Source of the DNA: Craspedostauros australis
Taxonomy: Eukaryota > Bacillariophyta > Bacillariophyceae > Mastogloiales > Achnanthaceae
DNA length: 64,000 bases
Direction of reading: 5' to 3'
NCBI GenBank assembly: GCA_026770025.1
Contig: JAMXDE010000005.1
Coordinates: 1,736,001 to 1,800,000, forward strand
Shown here: piece after piece, positions 8,856-19,400 of the stretch
Layout of the letters: each line of letters opens with the position of its first letter
How positions within the stretch are numbered: position 1 is the first letter of the stretch
Translations under genes and position numbers: made by a program
The notes under the pieces: model-generated
Told to the model about the DNA's origin: nothing
Databases searched by the model: none
Seen by the model: the letters and a program-made list of their open reading frames with translations, nothing else

Positions 8856-10572
8856 CTAGGCGGCTGGCTCCGCGAGCATTCGCGCTGCTTGCTCCAACCA
8901 GGCCGCAATTTGTTGCACCGGAGCTGTACTTCCTGGAGCTGTTCTGACAACCCTCTCGCTGTTGGTATGGGTGTCTTTGAGGTGAAGCCGGACTGAAGCT
9001 GCTAGCTGTCTTAGAGCCTGCTCCATTCTGGCTTCGGCCGATTCCTCTTGCTGAAACAGCGCTTCATTCCGAAGCTGCCACTGCTCCCATGCGATTTCCC
9101 AAATGCGTTGAAATAAGCGTGTGGACCACTTGTTGGCCGTTTGTTTGGTATCATGATGACTCAGGAATGTTTCTTGCAAGACGCTCCATTCTTTGGATAG
9201 CAATCCCTTCCGCAGGGCCATGGACCCCACAGATGCCTAACTGCTCACTGCGGATCTCATTCCTGGTCCCATGTCTGTTGGTCGCAGAAAGACTGTGCCG
9301 CTGACCTGACTGCACAGAGCTGAAACTCTCGCTTGCGAGACGCCTGGGCTGGTTGTATATCGATTCATCCAGTTGCGGGTGTCAGCCGCAGGCCTTGCCG
9401 CCGCTCTCACCCTGGAAGGGTCCTTGCACTCCCAAAAGTGCGCGCTGCTCTCCTGTTCTCCACAACTGGGACATATATTGGAGCTGCGCAGGCCCCACCG
9501 TTGCATGCATTTTCCTGTCACGGCCTCTCCTGCAATGAGTTTGAATGATATAATCCTTTTGGAATGGTCGGGGCCTCGTAACTCCCCTGCAATGGCTTCC
9601 CACTGTATCTGGTCGCCGCTGCTGAACACCTTTCGTGCCTGAAGAATACCAATTGCCTATTGAGTGGCTTGCTCCCCCGATACGTTGTCCTATCCTATGG
9701 ACATCAGCTTGGATTGGCGGTGGAATGACGCTCGCTCCCCTCAGATATGGCCGCTGTAAACGCACTCCTCTGACAGGGAAGCGCGCACCGCCCCTGCAAG
9801 TCGATCTGCCTCCACGTTGAGGTGGGCCCAGTCGTCTAGCTCTGCCCACGCCCTGCTGCTGCCTTGGTGCCCTTTTATGTGCTGCCCTTGCACCTCGATC
9901 GGGAGCTTATGACTTTGATTGTGGACTGCTCTCTGCAGGTCTGCATCTGCGGACCCTGGGGATAAATTCCAAGCTCGGCCGAGATCCTTGAGAGCACCCA
10001 CGGTATTGCACTCTGGCACAGCTTTGCCTTGGGTGACTTGGCATGCCTCGCATATCACCTCTAGCATGACGAGGACCCCGTAAATGCCTGCCAGCTCCAC
10101 TTGGTGCGATTGCATGACCTTGTTGGTGGCCAGTGTGCGGTGGATTATCCACAGCCTGGCTGCTTTGTCACCATGCTTGGAGTGTATGCCTGCGCCATCT
10201 GCGCCTCTACAAAGCTGTGACCGAACCGTCACTGCACTCCACGAGCAATCCAGATCACATTGCTTCTGTGAATGTGAGTATGTCGCCCATGATATCATGA
10301 ACCTGGATTGCCCAAGATTTGGTCTGCGACACTTGGCCGATCAGATCGGGAAACTCCAAGCTTGGCACCTCAGATTGTGCCAGTCCCGGCCCCGAGCTTG
10401 GGACGATGATACGCCCTCTGTATTCATACCCATTGACCACTTCCTGACCCGGTCCAACTGTTCTGTCAGCCATTGCATAGAGCTGCCGCCCTAGATCTGT
10501 CACGGAGGGACCCAATTCTATGAATGCTGATATCACGGATTTCTGCGTGGGACAGGCCTGTGCGGTGGGCAT
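8856..10572 (-). pseudogene. Decayed RNase H/zinc-ribbon C-terminus of a LINE-type retroelement inside T
   Basis: On the minus strand three pieces share one frame (10298-9741, 9629-9237, 9230-8856), separated by in-frame stops TGA (9743-9741) and TAG (9239-9237). An upstream piece (10572-10255) is in another frame, so a frameshift is present near 10300. The first piece has an RNase H fold signature: VELAGIYGVL (Glu), IKGHQ, and DDWAHLNVEADRLAG (final Asp). The expected second acidic position reads ECNTVGAL, with Asn where Asp is usual. The second piece has a zinc-ribbon (CPSCGEQESSAHFWEC). The third has a Trp-rich helix (IWEIAWEQWQLRNEALF). This order resembles the C-termini of RNase H-bearing LINE-type polyproteins in algae. 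It is not functional as it stands. Confidence 0.7.
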
Positions 10573-10879
10573 GGCGCTGTACAGTCTTCTGCCTATCTAT
10601 GGATTTGGCCAGCCTTCTTGAGAGATGCTATCAACCGCACCACTCCAAGTAGATTGCAAAAGCTACAGCCATGAAGTTTGAAATAGTGTATCCATTTGGA
10701 AGTGATCTAATTCTACGGATAGTGATGGCAGGTGGCACTGAGCGGTGTCATGACGCGTGGATCACCTGAGCGCATCTCGATACGCCTTCCTGATGCATTC
10801 ACAGCATCAAGCTGCATATCCGTGCTCTATGGAGTGTGTTCGGAGTCATCAAAGCATCGGATTGGAATATGGTCGACAT

Positions 10880-11184
10880 GCCATAGGCACATATTCTCAG
10901 AACGCTGTACAACACCATGATCACCGTTCAGCATTGTGACATACCAGCATCTGTAGACAGCAATCCCTTCATGACAGATCTAAGACTTCAAACTTCACAA
11001 CCACACCCATTTGAGTATATCCGAAGCGATACGCTTCTTTGAATGCAATAATACCAACATTGTATGTTGACATATGCTTAGAACGTTGTCTACCGTGATG
11101 CTTTTTGTGCAGTATTGCGTGATATTCGCATCCATAGAATTGGATCCCTCCTTGACGGATCTAGGACTCCACACTCCATGTATG
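10880..11184 (+). repeat. Diverged tandem duplication, 181-bp spacing
   Basis: Segments around 10880-11003 recur at 11061-11184 with a constant offset of 181 bp but many substitutions. Anchors are gaacgctgt/gaacgttgt (10900/11081), gcatctgtag/gcatccatag (10947/11128) and gacagatctaagact/gacggatctaggact (10973/11154). The second copy spans the inner edge of the right arm of T. The rest of 10573-10880 shows no gene. Confidence 0.65.
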
Positions 11185-12428
11185 TACTCTTTGGAGTGTG
11201 ATTGGAGTGATATGGATGGTTGGATTGCTCCAAACGGTCTGTGGAATGCATAGATATGAAGAAGAATGTACAGTGTGATGTGTGCCGTGCGGTATCGTAC
11301 GATTCACAGATTTGGTTACCAGCGTCTCTTCCAGATGGATCTAGATGTTTGCAAGCTGGTAGTATACCCATTGGAATGCCCTCAATGCACTGATCTTGTT
11401 ATAATGTAGGATATTTATCCTTTCTGATGAAGGTTTGGTCAGAATACGACCCACAACGCAAGGAATTGGAGCCAACAGATGGATGATGCACATATCTACG
11501 ACTAAATCAGGCACTTATTCCCTTCATTAGATACTATATTTTATGGATTAATTAAATGCATGCTGTGAAGACTATGACAAACATGTATGATGTGGCTTGT
11601 ACTTTTTCTGTGTAGTACAGGTGATCTACATTATGTACTAGCCTTGGAAGTTGATGCGAAGCCTTTGTGTCCATGGGATGTCGCATAGACATTCGGACGT
11701 TTTGTGCCACTAAGTATTGTAAACACAGGCAGATTCATTCGCCATTATCGTGGTTGTTGTTTGCCATGCGCACAGATGCGTGACGAATGGCTTCTGTGGA
11801 ACGAAACCCAAGCAACACGACAAGACAGAACTTCGCCGTTGGATCACATCCAAAATGTCCCCCCTCTGTCCCCCCTCTGTCCCCCCTGTGTCCCCCCTGT
11901 GTCCCCCCTGTGTACCCCCTGTGTCCCCCCTGTGTACCCCTCTGTCCCCCCTGTGTACCCCTCTGTCCCCCCTCTGTCCCCCCTGTGTCCCCCGACACAC
12001 AAACTCAAACAAAGCCAAACTTGGTACTTGTGCTACGTATATTTCTACACACTATTTTTCATTGGTGGTAGGACATTTCAAACATAATCGAAATAGCTAG
12101 CATATTATGTGTATGCGACACGAAATCGCGACTTGTCCAAAAATGAAGAACACATTTGTCCGAATTGACACAATGTAACATGTCGCAGTACTCTGAAACT
12201 TGTTTTCGGCATCACGCCCGTCCGCCAAACGACACAAAAATGACACTCGTTTGCACAAGCGAACCTCACAACTAACCAAGCACGAGATTGAGGATCGGGC
12301 GAGAGCGGGGATCAGGCACGCCCGGCGCGCAACTTCAGCGCTTGACGGGAACTACGTCATAAAGCACGACTCGATTCAGCTCAATCACGAGCTCGTGGAG
12401 TCGTGAGTGGACAAATTACCGTGTTCCC
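11153..12428 (-). repeat. Right terminal inverted repeat of element T
   Basis: Reverse complement of 7354-8629. The outer end reads ...accgtgttccc, followed by CTG (12429-12431). No difference from the left arm was seen in the compared stretches outside the inner edge. Confidence 0.93.
11856..11993 (-). repeat. G-rich minisatellite in the right arm of T
   Basis: Mirror copy of the minisatellite at 7789-7926; the C-rich strand is on plus here. Unit order and number match the left arm exactly. Confidence 0.95.
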
Positions 12429-13243
12429 CTGTGAAAAAAAACAGGGGGCACCGAGAGGAAGATACTCTCCCTCTGCCAGGGGGGATTCCAGCGCTCTCCC
12501 TCCAACCAGGATCGAATCAGTCAACACCAACGCAAACAGCCGAGGCAGAGACCAGAGACGAACTTGGCCAGGAGGGATCGAGCCGGATGATCCAAGACAA
12601 GCTTGGAGGTGCTAGTAGCCCTACCACCCAACGCAGACAAGCTATGTGTCTATTGGATTAGCCCCTTGAATTGTTTCCTTTTTGAGAATTGTGTGGCCAA
12701 CTGGTTTCGTGTCTCTTCCGTGGACAGAGAAGAAAGAAGAACAGATCAACGAATGTCCGATGTTCGCTTCTTTGGTGTGGAGAGTACTTTGCCATGTCGT
12801 TGGTTTGGTCTGGAAGAGAGAGAGAGAGAGTAGTTGCCTCAATGATGGAGAACGACGACATCGATGTTGCAAACAAGGTTGTGAACAAGGTCATGAACAA
12901 GGTCATGAACAAGGCGGAGGAGAAGCACCGCCTCTCGTGGGTGTCCATGTTCATGGGTTCTCCCACAACGGTGGTTGTCTGCGACCTCCGCAATCCACGC
13001 TGCTTGCACACTCTCGTCGAGTTCAAAGGGATTGCCCAACATGAGGGCAGCGCAATGCGGCACAAACAGACACCACAAGAGGATTCTACGGCACACTGCG
13101 AAAACAACACAAGGGGTTTGGATTGATACGAGTATGGCTGAATACGATGCTTGTTTGTTTGGTGAAACTTGACGTTTTAGGCAGTATTATATTCAGGTTG
13201 TCCAGTTTCATCACCGTGTCCAACCGCCGCCGTTGCTTTGATC
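12429..13243 (+). other. Right flank of T, no confident gene
   Basis: This may include the lost 3' end of element Y near 12429-12640, but I cannot show it. A 145-codon open frame (12689-13126) contains a threefold 12-bp repeat at about 12871-12912 coding V(V/M)NK units. It has no recognisable domain and a weak start. It could be a small host gene or chance. A (GA)n tract lies at 12815-12829. Confidence 0.35.
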
Positions 13244-13371
13244 CTCCGTTCTTCCATTCATCCAGTTGGCTTCCTGAAGTCCCGTCTCTCGGCACGCGTC
13301 GGTTGGAAGTGCAAGACTACCTCCAACAGATTCGTGGGGGCGCTCTCGCACCGCTGTTCTCTCGAAAGCGC

Positions 13372-14117
13372 TTAGACGGATGGGATGAGGGAGACTCCGA
13401 GCTGCTCGTGGACCATGAGGGCCTGTTGTAATTTGATATTGTTTGTTGTGGTGGTGTTGCGTTCGTGATTATTGCAGAGGAGTGGAGAGAAGGGAAAGTG
13501 TGTGAGTGTGATGATTCGTTTGAACTTCAATGCATAGCATGTTGCATGCGAATACTCCATTTTGACATTGTACTTACGAGGATTCCCATCTGGGCGGCAC
13601 GGCCCTGGTTGAGCTCGATGGCGCGCTTCTGGAGCTTGGTCTCCTCGTCGAAGGAGTCCCAGCCGAGGTCGAAGGCGTCGTTACGGAAGTCACCGACGAA
13701 TTCTCCTCCGGTGATGTCCTTCATGACGGCGAGCTCGAGGAAGCCGATGAATGCGACGACCTGGGCAATTCCGGCACCCTGGATGGTGGTGAGGGCGGCG
13801 AAACCGTTTGGCACATCAGCGAAGGCAAGGCCGGAGTAGTCGACATCTCCTGGGAGGCGGATTCCGGCCTCCTGGACGAGGTATCCAACGACGGCGAGCA
13901 TACAGATGCGTCCGTGCTTGATCTCGACGTAACGGAGACGGTCGAACTTCTCCTGGTCACCGTCGGCGACAAGGCCAAGTGGATCGAAGAATCCGAGTGG
14001 GGCCTGGGCACCGAGCTCGTCCTCGAAGGAGTTGATGGCGGTGGTGCGTGCGGCCTGCTTGGCTGGAGCGAAAGCGGCGGCAGAGGCGATGAGGGAGGCG
14101 ATGATGCAGGTCTTCAT
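13372..14117 (-). CDS. Lhcf: Fucoxanthin chlorophyll a/c-binding protein, Lhcf type (copy 1)
   Basis: Join of exon 1 (14117-13578) and exon 2 (13422-13372) with a 155-bp GT-AG intron (13577-13423); 196 residues. The start is the ATG at 14117 because it begins the presequence MKTCIIASLIASAAAFAPAK. This is a signal peptide followed by the AFAP-type cleavage motif that directs diatom proteins into the four-membrane plastid. The mature protein has three LHC helices: helix 1 with FDRLRYVEIKHGRICMLA (about 58-75), helix 2 around AGIAQVVAFIGFLELAVMKD, and helix 3 with KRAIELNQGRAAQMGIL, continued across the splice by ALMVHEQLGV. The ExxH/GR and ExNxGR boxes bind chlorophyll. It harvests blue-green light in the thylakoid. 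The mature coding sequence is the same as copy 2. Confidence 0.97.
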
Positions 14118-15345
14118 GGTGATTGTCGTTGTTTGGTTATTGCTGACGATAATTTGATTTTGTGAGAAAGAAAACACCAAACCTGTTTGGTGAGTTGCTT
14201 CCCCCGTGGTTCGTCGTGTTGATGCAACATTGCCGTACGACTATAGTAGGCGTCCTCGCATCTCTTCCTCCTCCTCCTCCTCCTCCTCCATGCGAGGACA
14301 TGTTCGATTTGCGCCAGCTCGCATGAGGCGTGGTGAGTTGCTCGCCCGCTCGCGGGTATCTTCTTGTGCAACATCAACCAAAACGCAGGAGGAAAAGATA
14401 CCAACCAACCAAGATCACTGTTTCTTCAGATGCGAGGTCTCTACGAGGTCTTCATGTGCAACGTTCTTCGGTTGCGTGTGCGTCACGTGTTTGGATTTAT
14501 CATGACTCGATATGATTGGTAAGACCCGGTTGAGTGACGGGACCTGTAGTCAGTCCTGGGGTGTCGGCGACAGACGGGGTTTTCAACCAAATCATCCACA
14601 TATTTATAAACTAGATGACACTATGAGATGCCAAGTGGAGCCCGATTTTGTTTTAATGTCTTCTCTTAATTTTTATGGAGAATTGTAGATTTACGGTCCA
14701 CTTGGTCGAATATGAACGCTGTTCCGTGATGATTGGAAGACATTTATTAGTCTTTCTGACGCAAACAACGTGATGTGCGCAGACACGTTCGGGAACCATC
14801 ATTGTTTGACGGGTTGCGGACAGAGTTTGGTATTTCAACAATGTCATAGTTTGATCTATCCGAACATACTTGATTGGCCTATTACCGTTAAATAACGTTA
14901 TACATACACTTTCAAATTGTTGACTCTGATCACACGTGGCGATTTCGGTACGCTCGCTCTGTGTGAACCGTTTCAATTGGTTTTTCCGAAACCGACAGTT
15001 TGCGAGTCTTTTCTTACCAATTCGTTTCAGCAGACGATACTTGAATCCAACCCAAAAGCTCGAAAATGACCAACATGGCGAAGGTGAAGACACGATCAAC
15101 TACCTGCAAACATGAAATAGTACGATTGCGCCGTATCCCCCATATATTCTTGTGTTCACAAATCACGGTTTCTGGCGTGCGGTGACAAACATCGGCACAG
15201 CGATGAATGTGTGACTTTGTGTGCTAGTAACACATCCCAGAATGACTGTGCATTCGAGGTGGGAAAGCTCAATGATTGTCAGAGATTTGTACGCCTTGTC
15301 TCTTCCTGCTTTGTTCAGTGTCCAAGGAATGCGAGCACTGATTGG
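14118..15345 (-). promoter_or_regulatory. Upstream region of Lhcf copy 1
   Basis: This stretch is conserved with the region upstream of copy 2. It includes a 10-bp inverted repeat gtcctcgcat/atgcgaggac (14252-14261 and 14290-14299) that encloses a (CTC)n run. An AT-rich tatttataaac box lies near 14599-14611, about 480 bp upstream of the ATG. No transcription start can be fixed from sequence alone. It may hold light-responsive elements; this is inference from gene type and conservation. Confidence 0.4.
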
Positions 15346-15532
15346 TAAAGAGCTGACACCATGTCTGGCCATGACGGAGCGTCGAAGACGGGGGAAATGA
15401 GGACAGTGGGCACGGATTTGCTGATTCAATTTCTTTTCGTGATGGGTGCCTGGTCTGTGCTGCACCGTTCTGCGCTGCTCTGCATAGACGTGTGTGTGTC
15501 TGTGTGAGTACGTGCTATTGGTATCATGGGCG

Positions 15533-15538
15533 TTGAAG
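15533..15538. repeat. Target-site duplication of element B, left copy
   Basis: TTGAAG directly before the TG of the 5' LTR; the same six bases follow the 3' LTR at 23392-23397. Copia usually gives 5 bp; a six-base match also flanks the solo LTR at 28049. Confidence 0.85.
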
Positions 15539-16331
15539 TGTCGAGATGTACATGTGAGTATATGTCAAGATGTACGTGTATATGTGCATCGTTCACCCGT
15601 TATTCTCTCATACGCACTTGGACGGTATAACTACATTCGTGTCGATAGTATACTGTGATTCGTCAGAATTACAGGGGAAATGGAACACACGAAAAGGGGC
15701 AAGATTTCTGGAGGAAATTTGCAAATGACGATTTCTGAGAGAATTGGAAGATCGTCCGTCCATCCATCAATGGTACCAAGAGAATCTTGAGGTACTTCCC
15801 AACTAAACCTCAGATGACGATATCATCTGACAGACTGCTGCATCACCAATGGAACGTGACATCTGGAGAGCAGAAGGACGCCTACTGACGTCGACAGGAT
15901 GTCATCATGTCACCACGTCGACATCTGTCTCCAAGTCAGAACAGGAGGCAAAGATCCGATGACCAAAGGACATCAGCATCATGGATACAGAAGGTGAACT
16001 TCAAATGGCGAGTACTCATGGAGTAGGAGCCAGTACTGAATGAACGGAGTGTCGAATACGGAGTACGTATTGAACACGGAGTATCGTGTGCGACGAGCAC
16101 ACGATGTTGAGAGAGAGAGAATACAGAAGAGGAGCGAGAGAGCATCTCGCGTACCGACTCATAGTCAGAGACCGAATCTACGAAACAGATTGAAGCGCCG
16201 AGAGCATCGGGCGAGAGAACGGCGTACACCGAGAGCATCGGAGTAGCCAACTAATGAAATAGCAAACAGAAGACTATCAACCAACACCATCTTCCACGAT
16301 TGTAGGTTACCGTGCGCGGAACTTGCCAACA
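15539..16331 (+). repeat. 5' LTR of element B
   Basis: TGTCGAGATG...CTTGCCAACA, 793 bp, with a short (GA)n tract near 16108-16119. It should hold the promoter and RNA start of the element. It is followed directly by the 12-bp palindrome cgtttataaacg. Confidence 0.95.
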
Positions 16332-16343
16332 CGTTTATAAACG
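16332..16343 (+). promoter_or_regulatory. Palindromic box in primer-binding-site position (element B)
   Basis: The perfect palindrome cgtttataaacg touches the 5' LTR where the primer-binding site is expected. It does not look like the complement of a tRNA 3' end (no leading TGG). Elements E and F have the related cgtttcgaaacg and cgtttcgaaatg in the same place. The role is inferred from position only. Confidence 0.5.
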
Positions 16344-16413
16344 ATAGATCAGGGCGAGCCCGCGGATCGTATCGTGCGAGGAAGACGAACATCATTCAAG
16401 AGCAACAAGCTGA

Positions 16414-19400
16414 ATGAGCGAGGAAGAGGAATTGAGAGAAATCCCTCTGTCCAACCCGACTATCAAGAGAGAAGAAGGTGCGAGTGAGACTCCACCACGA
16501 CAAGAGAAGGAAGCAGCCGCGGCCACTGTCCTATCAGGCGCAGACGCAAGCGCGATCGACGAGACCGAAGAAGAACGGTCTGCAAGGCTACATCGCGAGG
16601 AGAAGAGCATTCTCAGGGCGAGCAAGCAAGAGGAGACTGGTGTGACGGAGAGCATTCGCGCAGCCAAACAGAGTGGGAAAAGTGAGACACCACCAGGAGG
16701 AGAATTTGTGACGAAAACAATCTCCGCGCAACTACGAGCGAAAATCGAAGAATCGCTAACACAGAAACAAACGGAAATCAAGGGCGCGAGCGCACCAACA
16801 ACGAAACAACGAATCAACATGGCGACATCAGCCAACATGAACAAGCGACGCATCAAGGCGCCGATGTTCAGCGGTGAACAGGAAGACTACAGCGCGTGGG
16901 AGTCCCAAGCGAAGGCATACGCTCGTGCACAGAAGACGAGAGACGTGATGTTGGGCAAAACCAAAGTGCCAACAGTGAGCGAGATCGCGGCAGCCGCCGG
17001 TGAAGCCAAGGAAGCGATGGAAGAGATCTACGAGCTGGGATGCGACTGCTTCAGCGATCTGATCCTCATGATGGATGCAGAGAAAGGAAAAGGCAAGCAG
17101 GCCATCCAGTACATCAACCAATGCATCTCCGACGACTACCCCGAAGGAGACGCACACGCAGCGTGGAACGTTCTCGCGGAGAAGTTCCGACCATCCGACG
17201 CGGTGACGAAGATCAAACTCAAGCGCCAATTCAACAACGAAAAGATGAAGAGAGACACGGACCCCGACATCTACATCACGCAACTCGAGAGTCTACGATC
17301 GCGTCTCCACGATGTCAAGTACGAGATCACGGACGAGGAAATGATCATGCAAATCCTCAGCACGGTGAGCAACGAGTACAGAACCCACATCGTGAACTTC
17401 CAACATCAACTCACGTTCAATCCGGAACTGGTCACCATCAACACGATCAGAGGAGTACTCCGTACTGCATACGCCACTCACAGAGGAGGCAAGGCATACG
17501 TCGACGACTTCCAAGACAGTAACACGAAGAGCAACGACACCGGCTTCACTAGCACCGGTAACTTCAAGGGTACTTGTCACAACTGTGGCGTGTATGGTCA
17601 TAGATCCGCCGATTGTCCAGAACGCAAGAAATCGAACAACAAGAAAAACAACAACAACAACAACAAGATGAACGGAAAGCGAAACAAAGGAAGCGGCTTC
17701 AAAGGCAAGTGCAACTACTGCGGCATCTTCGGACATCGCGAGGCGGAGTGCCGAAAGAAGAAGTTCAACGAGAGCAAGAAGAACAACGAACAAGCCAACA
17801 CGGCTACGGAAGGACACGACAAGAGCGGGCACGAGATGGTACTCTCTGCGAAGGACATGCCGCTCTGCATGTTGGTGTCCGACGACTACATCGAAGACTC
17901 CTTCTTCGATAACTTCGAGTGCGTCGGAAGTGACGACGAAGTACAGGACGATGAGATCGTCCTGGAGTGGCTCAGCGATGAGCCAATCATCCACGAGGTG
18001 GATCCAAGACGCGAAGCGAGCTACGAATGCTGCTTCAACGCGCACGACCTGATCGGTTCATACGGCGACGAAGCTGAGATGGACGACGAGGCCAACGATA
18101 GCGACATCGAAGAGGCCATGAGCGATGACGACGACGACGCTGACGAGGACGGCGCAGATGAAGACAACGAAACAAACCGCGGCGCGGCGCCGCCTCCTCC
18201 AGCGGCGGGGAACAACAGATCGGGCATCTTCGATGAAGATGACAGCGACGAAACTGAAGACCATCCAGACGACAGCTTCAATCCAAACGAGCGTGTCGTC
18301 TATCCAGCGAATATCGACTTCCCGGATATTGAGGATCCCAACAGTGTCAACTACCTCCTCCGTCACAGCGTCACCCCAAACGCAACGGCAACAGCATTAA
18401 TAATCCAAAAGCAGCTCATCTTTGACGCAGTAATGGAAGCGGGGATGCGAGTGTTCCCAGGAACCACACGAGGAGCACTCATGCCAATATGGGTGAACAT
18501 GATGGGATCCATCCTATCCGAGCACTTCGAATCAATCGAAGAGATCCTTACCAATTCGATCGTCATCAACCGCATACTGGAAGCGAACAACTCAGAGACG
18601 ATCCCAGAGACGGATCTGCACTACATCCTTGGAGGATGCATGCGTGTGCTCCTGCGCGAGCGATCACGCGTCCATCCATACGATCCAGCCACAGGATCAC
18701 ATCGAAGCAACACAATTCCATCGGACTACGCGCAGCTATCCGATGAGACCGATGATGAACATCACGAGAATCCATGGAACGAAGATGGAGTTCACGTCGA
18801 CGAAGAGGACGAAGACAACATCATGACCGATACAGCTGCGGCAGCCGTGGAGCAGCTCCACGAACTCAGCACCAGACACAAGGACAAGGTCAACAAGGAC
18901 ACCTGGCTCGCCGACAGCGGAGCTTCGTGTCACATCGTCAATTCAGACACCGCTCTCTTCAACGTGCGGCACATCAAGTCATTCGTCCAAGTGGGAGACA
19001 GCACGAAGCTGGACTCTCCCAAAATGGGATCCATTCGCTTGAAGGTCAAGCAGCGAGACAACACTGGCCACATCATCCGGCTCGATGACGTGAAGTACAC
19101 ACCGAAAATGGCGGTGAACCTTTTCTCCACGAACAAGGCTCTGTACAACGGTTACCAGCTTGGTAGCAACGGCATTCTGATGGACATCATCAACGGATCC
19201 GGAACGAAGATCGTATTCGACCGAGTCTTCCGCACAGCCAACGGATTCATCACGGGAGTGCAGATGCATCCCATCATGCCAACGAACAACGACAAGGCTT
19301 GCACAGCCATCGTCAAAAACCCATCCAAGGAGATCAGCGCGGTGAACTTGCATCGAATGCTCGGCCACGCGCCACTCGAAGCCATGAAGCGGACAGCCGC

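Larger units (their letters stand above)
7354..12428. mobile_element. Element T: 5.1 kb element with 1.28 kb terminal inverted repeats
   Basis: The sequence from 7354 rightward (GGGAACACGGTAATTTG...) is the exact reverse complement of the sequence from 12428 leftward. Paired positions always sum to 19,782, and the match runs to about 8629/11153. The outer ends are flanked by CTG on both sides, a possible 3-bp target duplication. Every frame I could compare between the arms is identical, so the arms are young or kept alike by conversion. The interior (8630-11152) has no intact transposase, only a decayed RNase H-type reading frame, so T looks non-autonomous. The superfamily is not assigned; 3-bp duplications occur in several (for example PIF/Harbinger and CACTA), and none is proven here. 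Confidence 0.85.
13244..15345. repeat. Left arm of a large inverted duplication carrying Lhcf copy 1
   Basis: The reverse complement of this stretch appears at 61868-64000. The match is near perfect over the gene, its intron and about 1.1 kb of upstream DNA. It degrades between about 15270 and 15345, with mismatches and a roughly 25-bp length difference, and stops at ctgattggta. The gene-distal limit cannot be seen because the partner runs off the window end. Open frames of 148 codons within both arms (14653-15099 and its partner) look like chance frames preserved by the duplication. Confidence 0.93.

Noticed and set aside
7354-12428. Maverick/Polinton-type element because of long terminal inverted repeats
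   Set aside because: The interior is only 2.5 kb and has no polymerase, integrase, ATPase or capsid genes, and the possible duplication is 3 bp rather than 6.
14653-15099. 148-codon open frame upstream of Lhcf, identical at 62145-62591
   Set aside because: The identity comes from the recent duplication or conversion of the whole arm. It lacks an ATG start and any domain, and lies in the likely promoter region.
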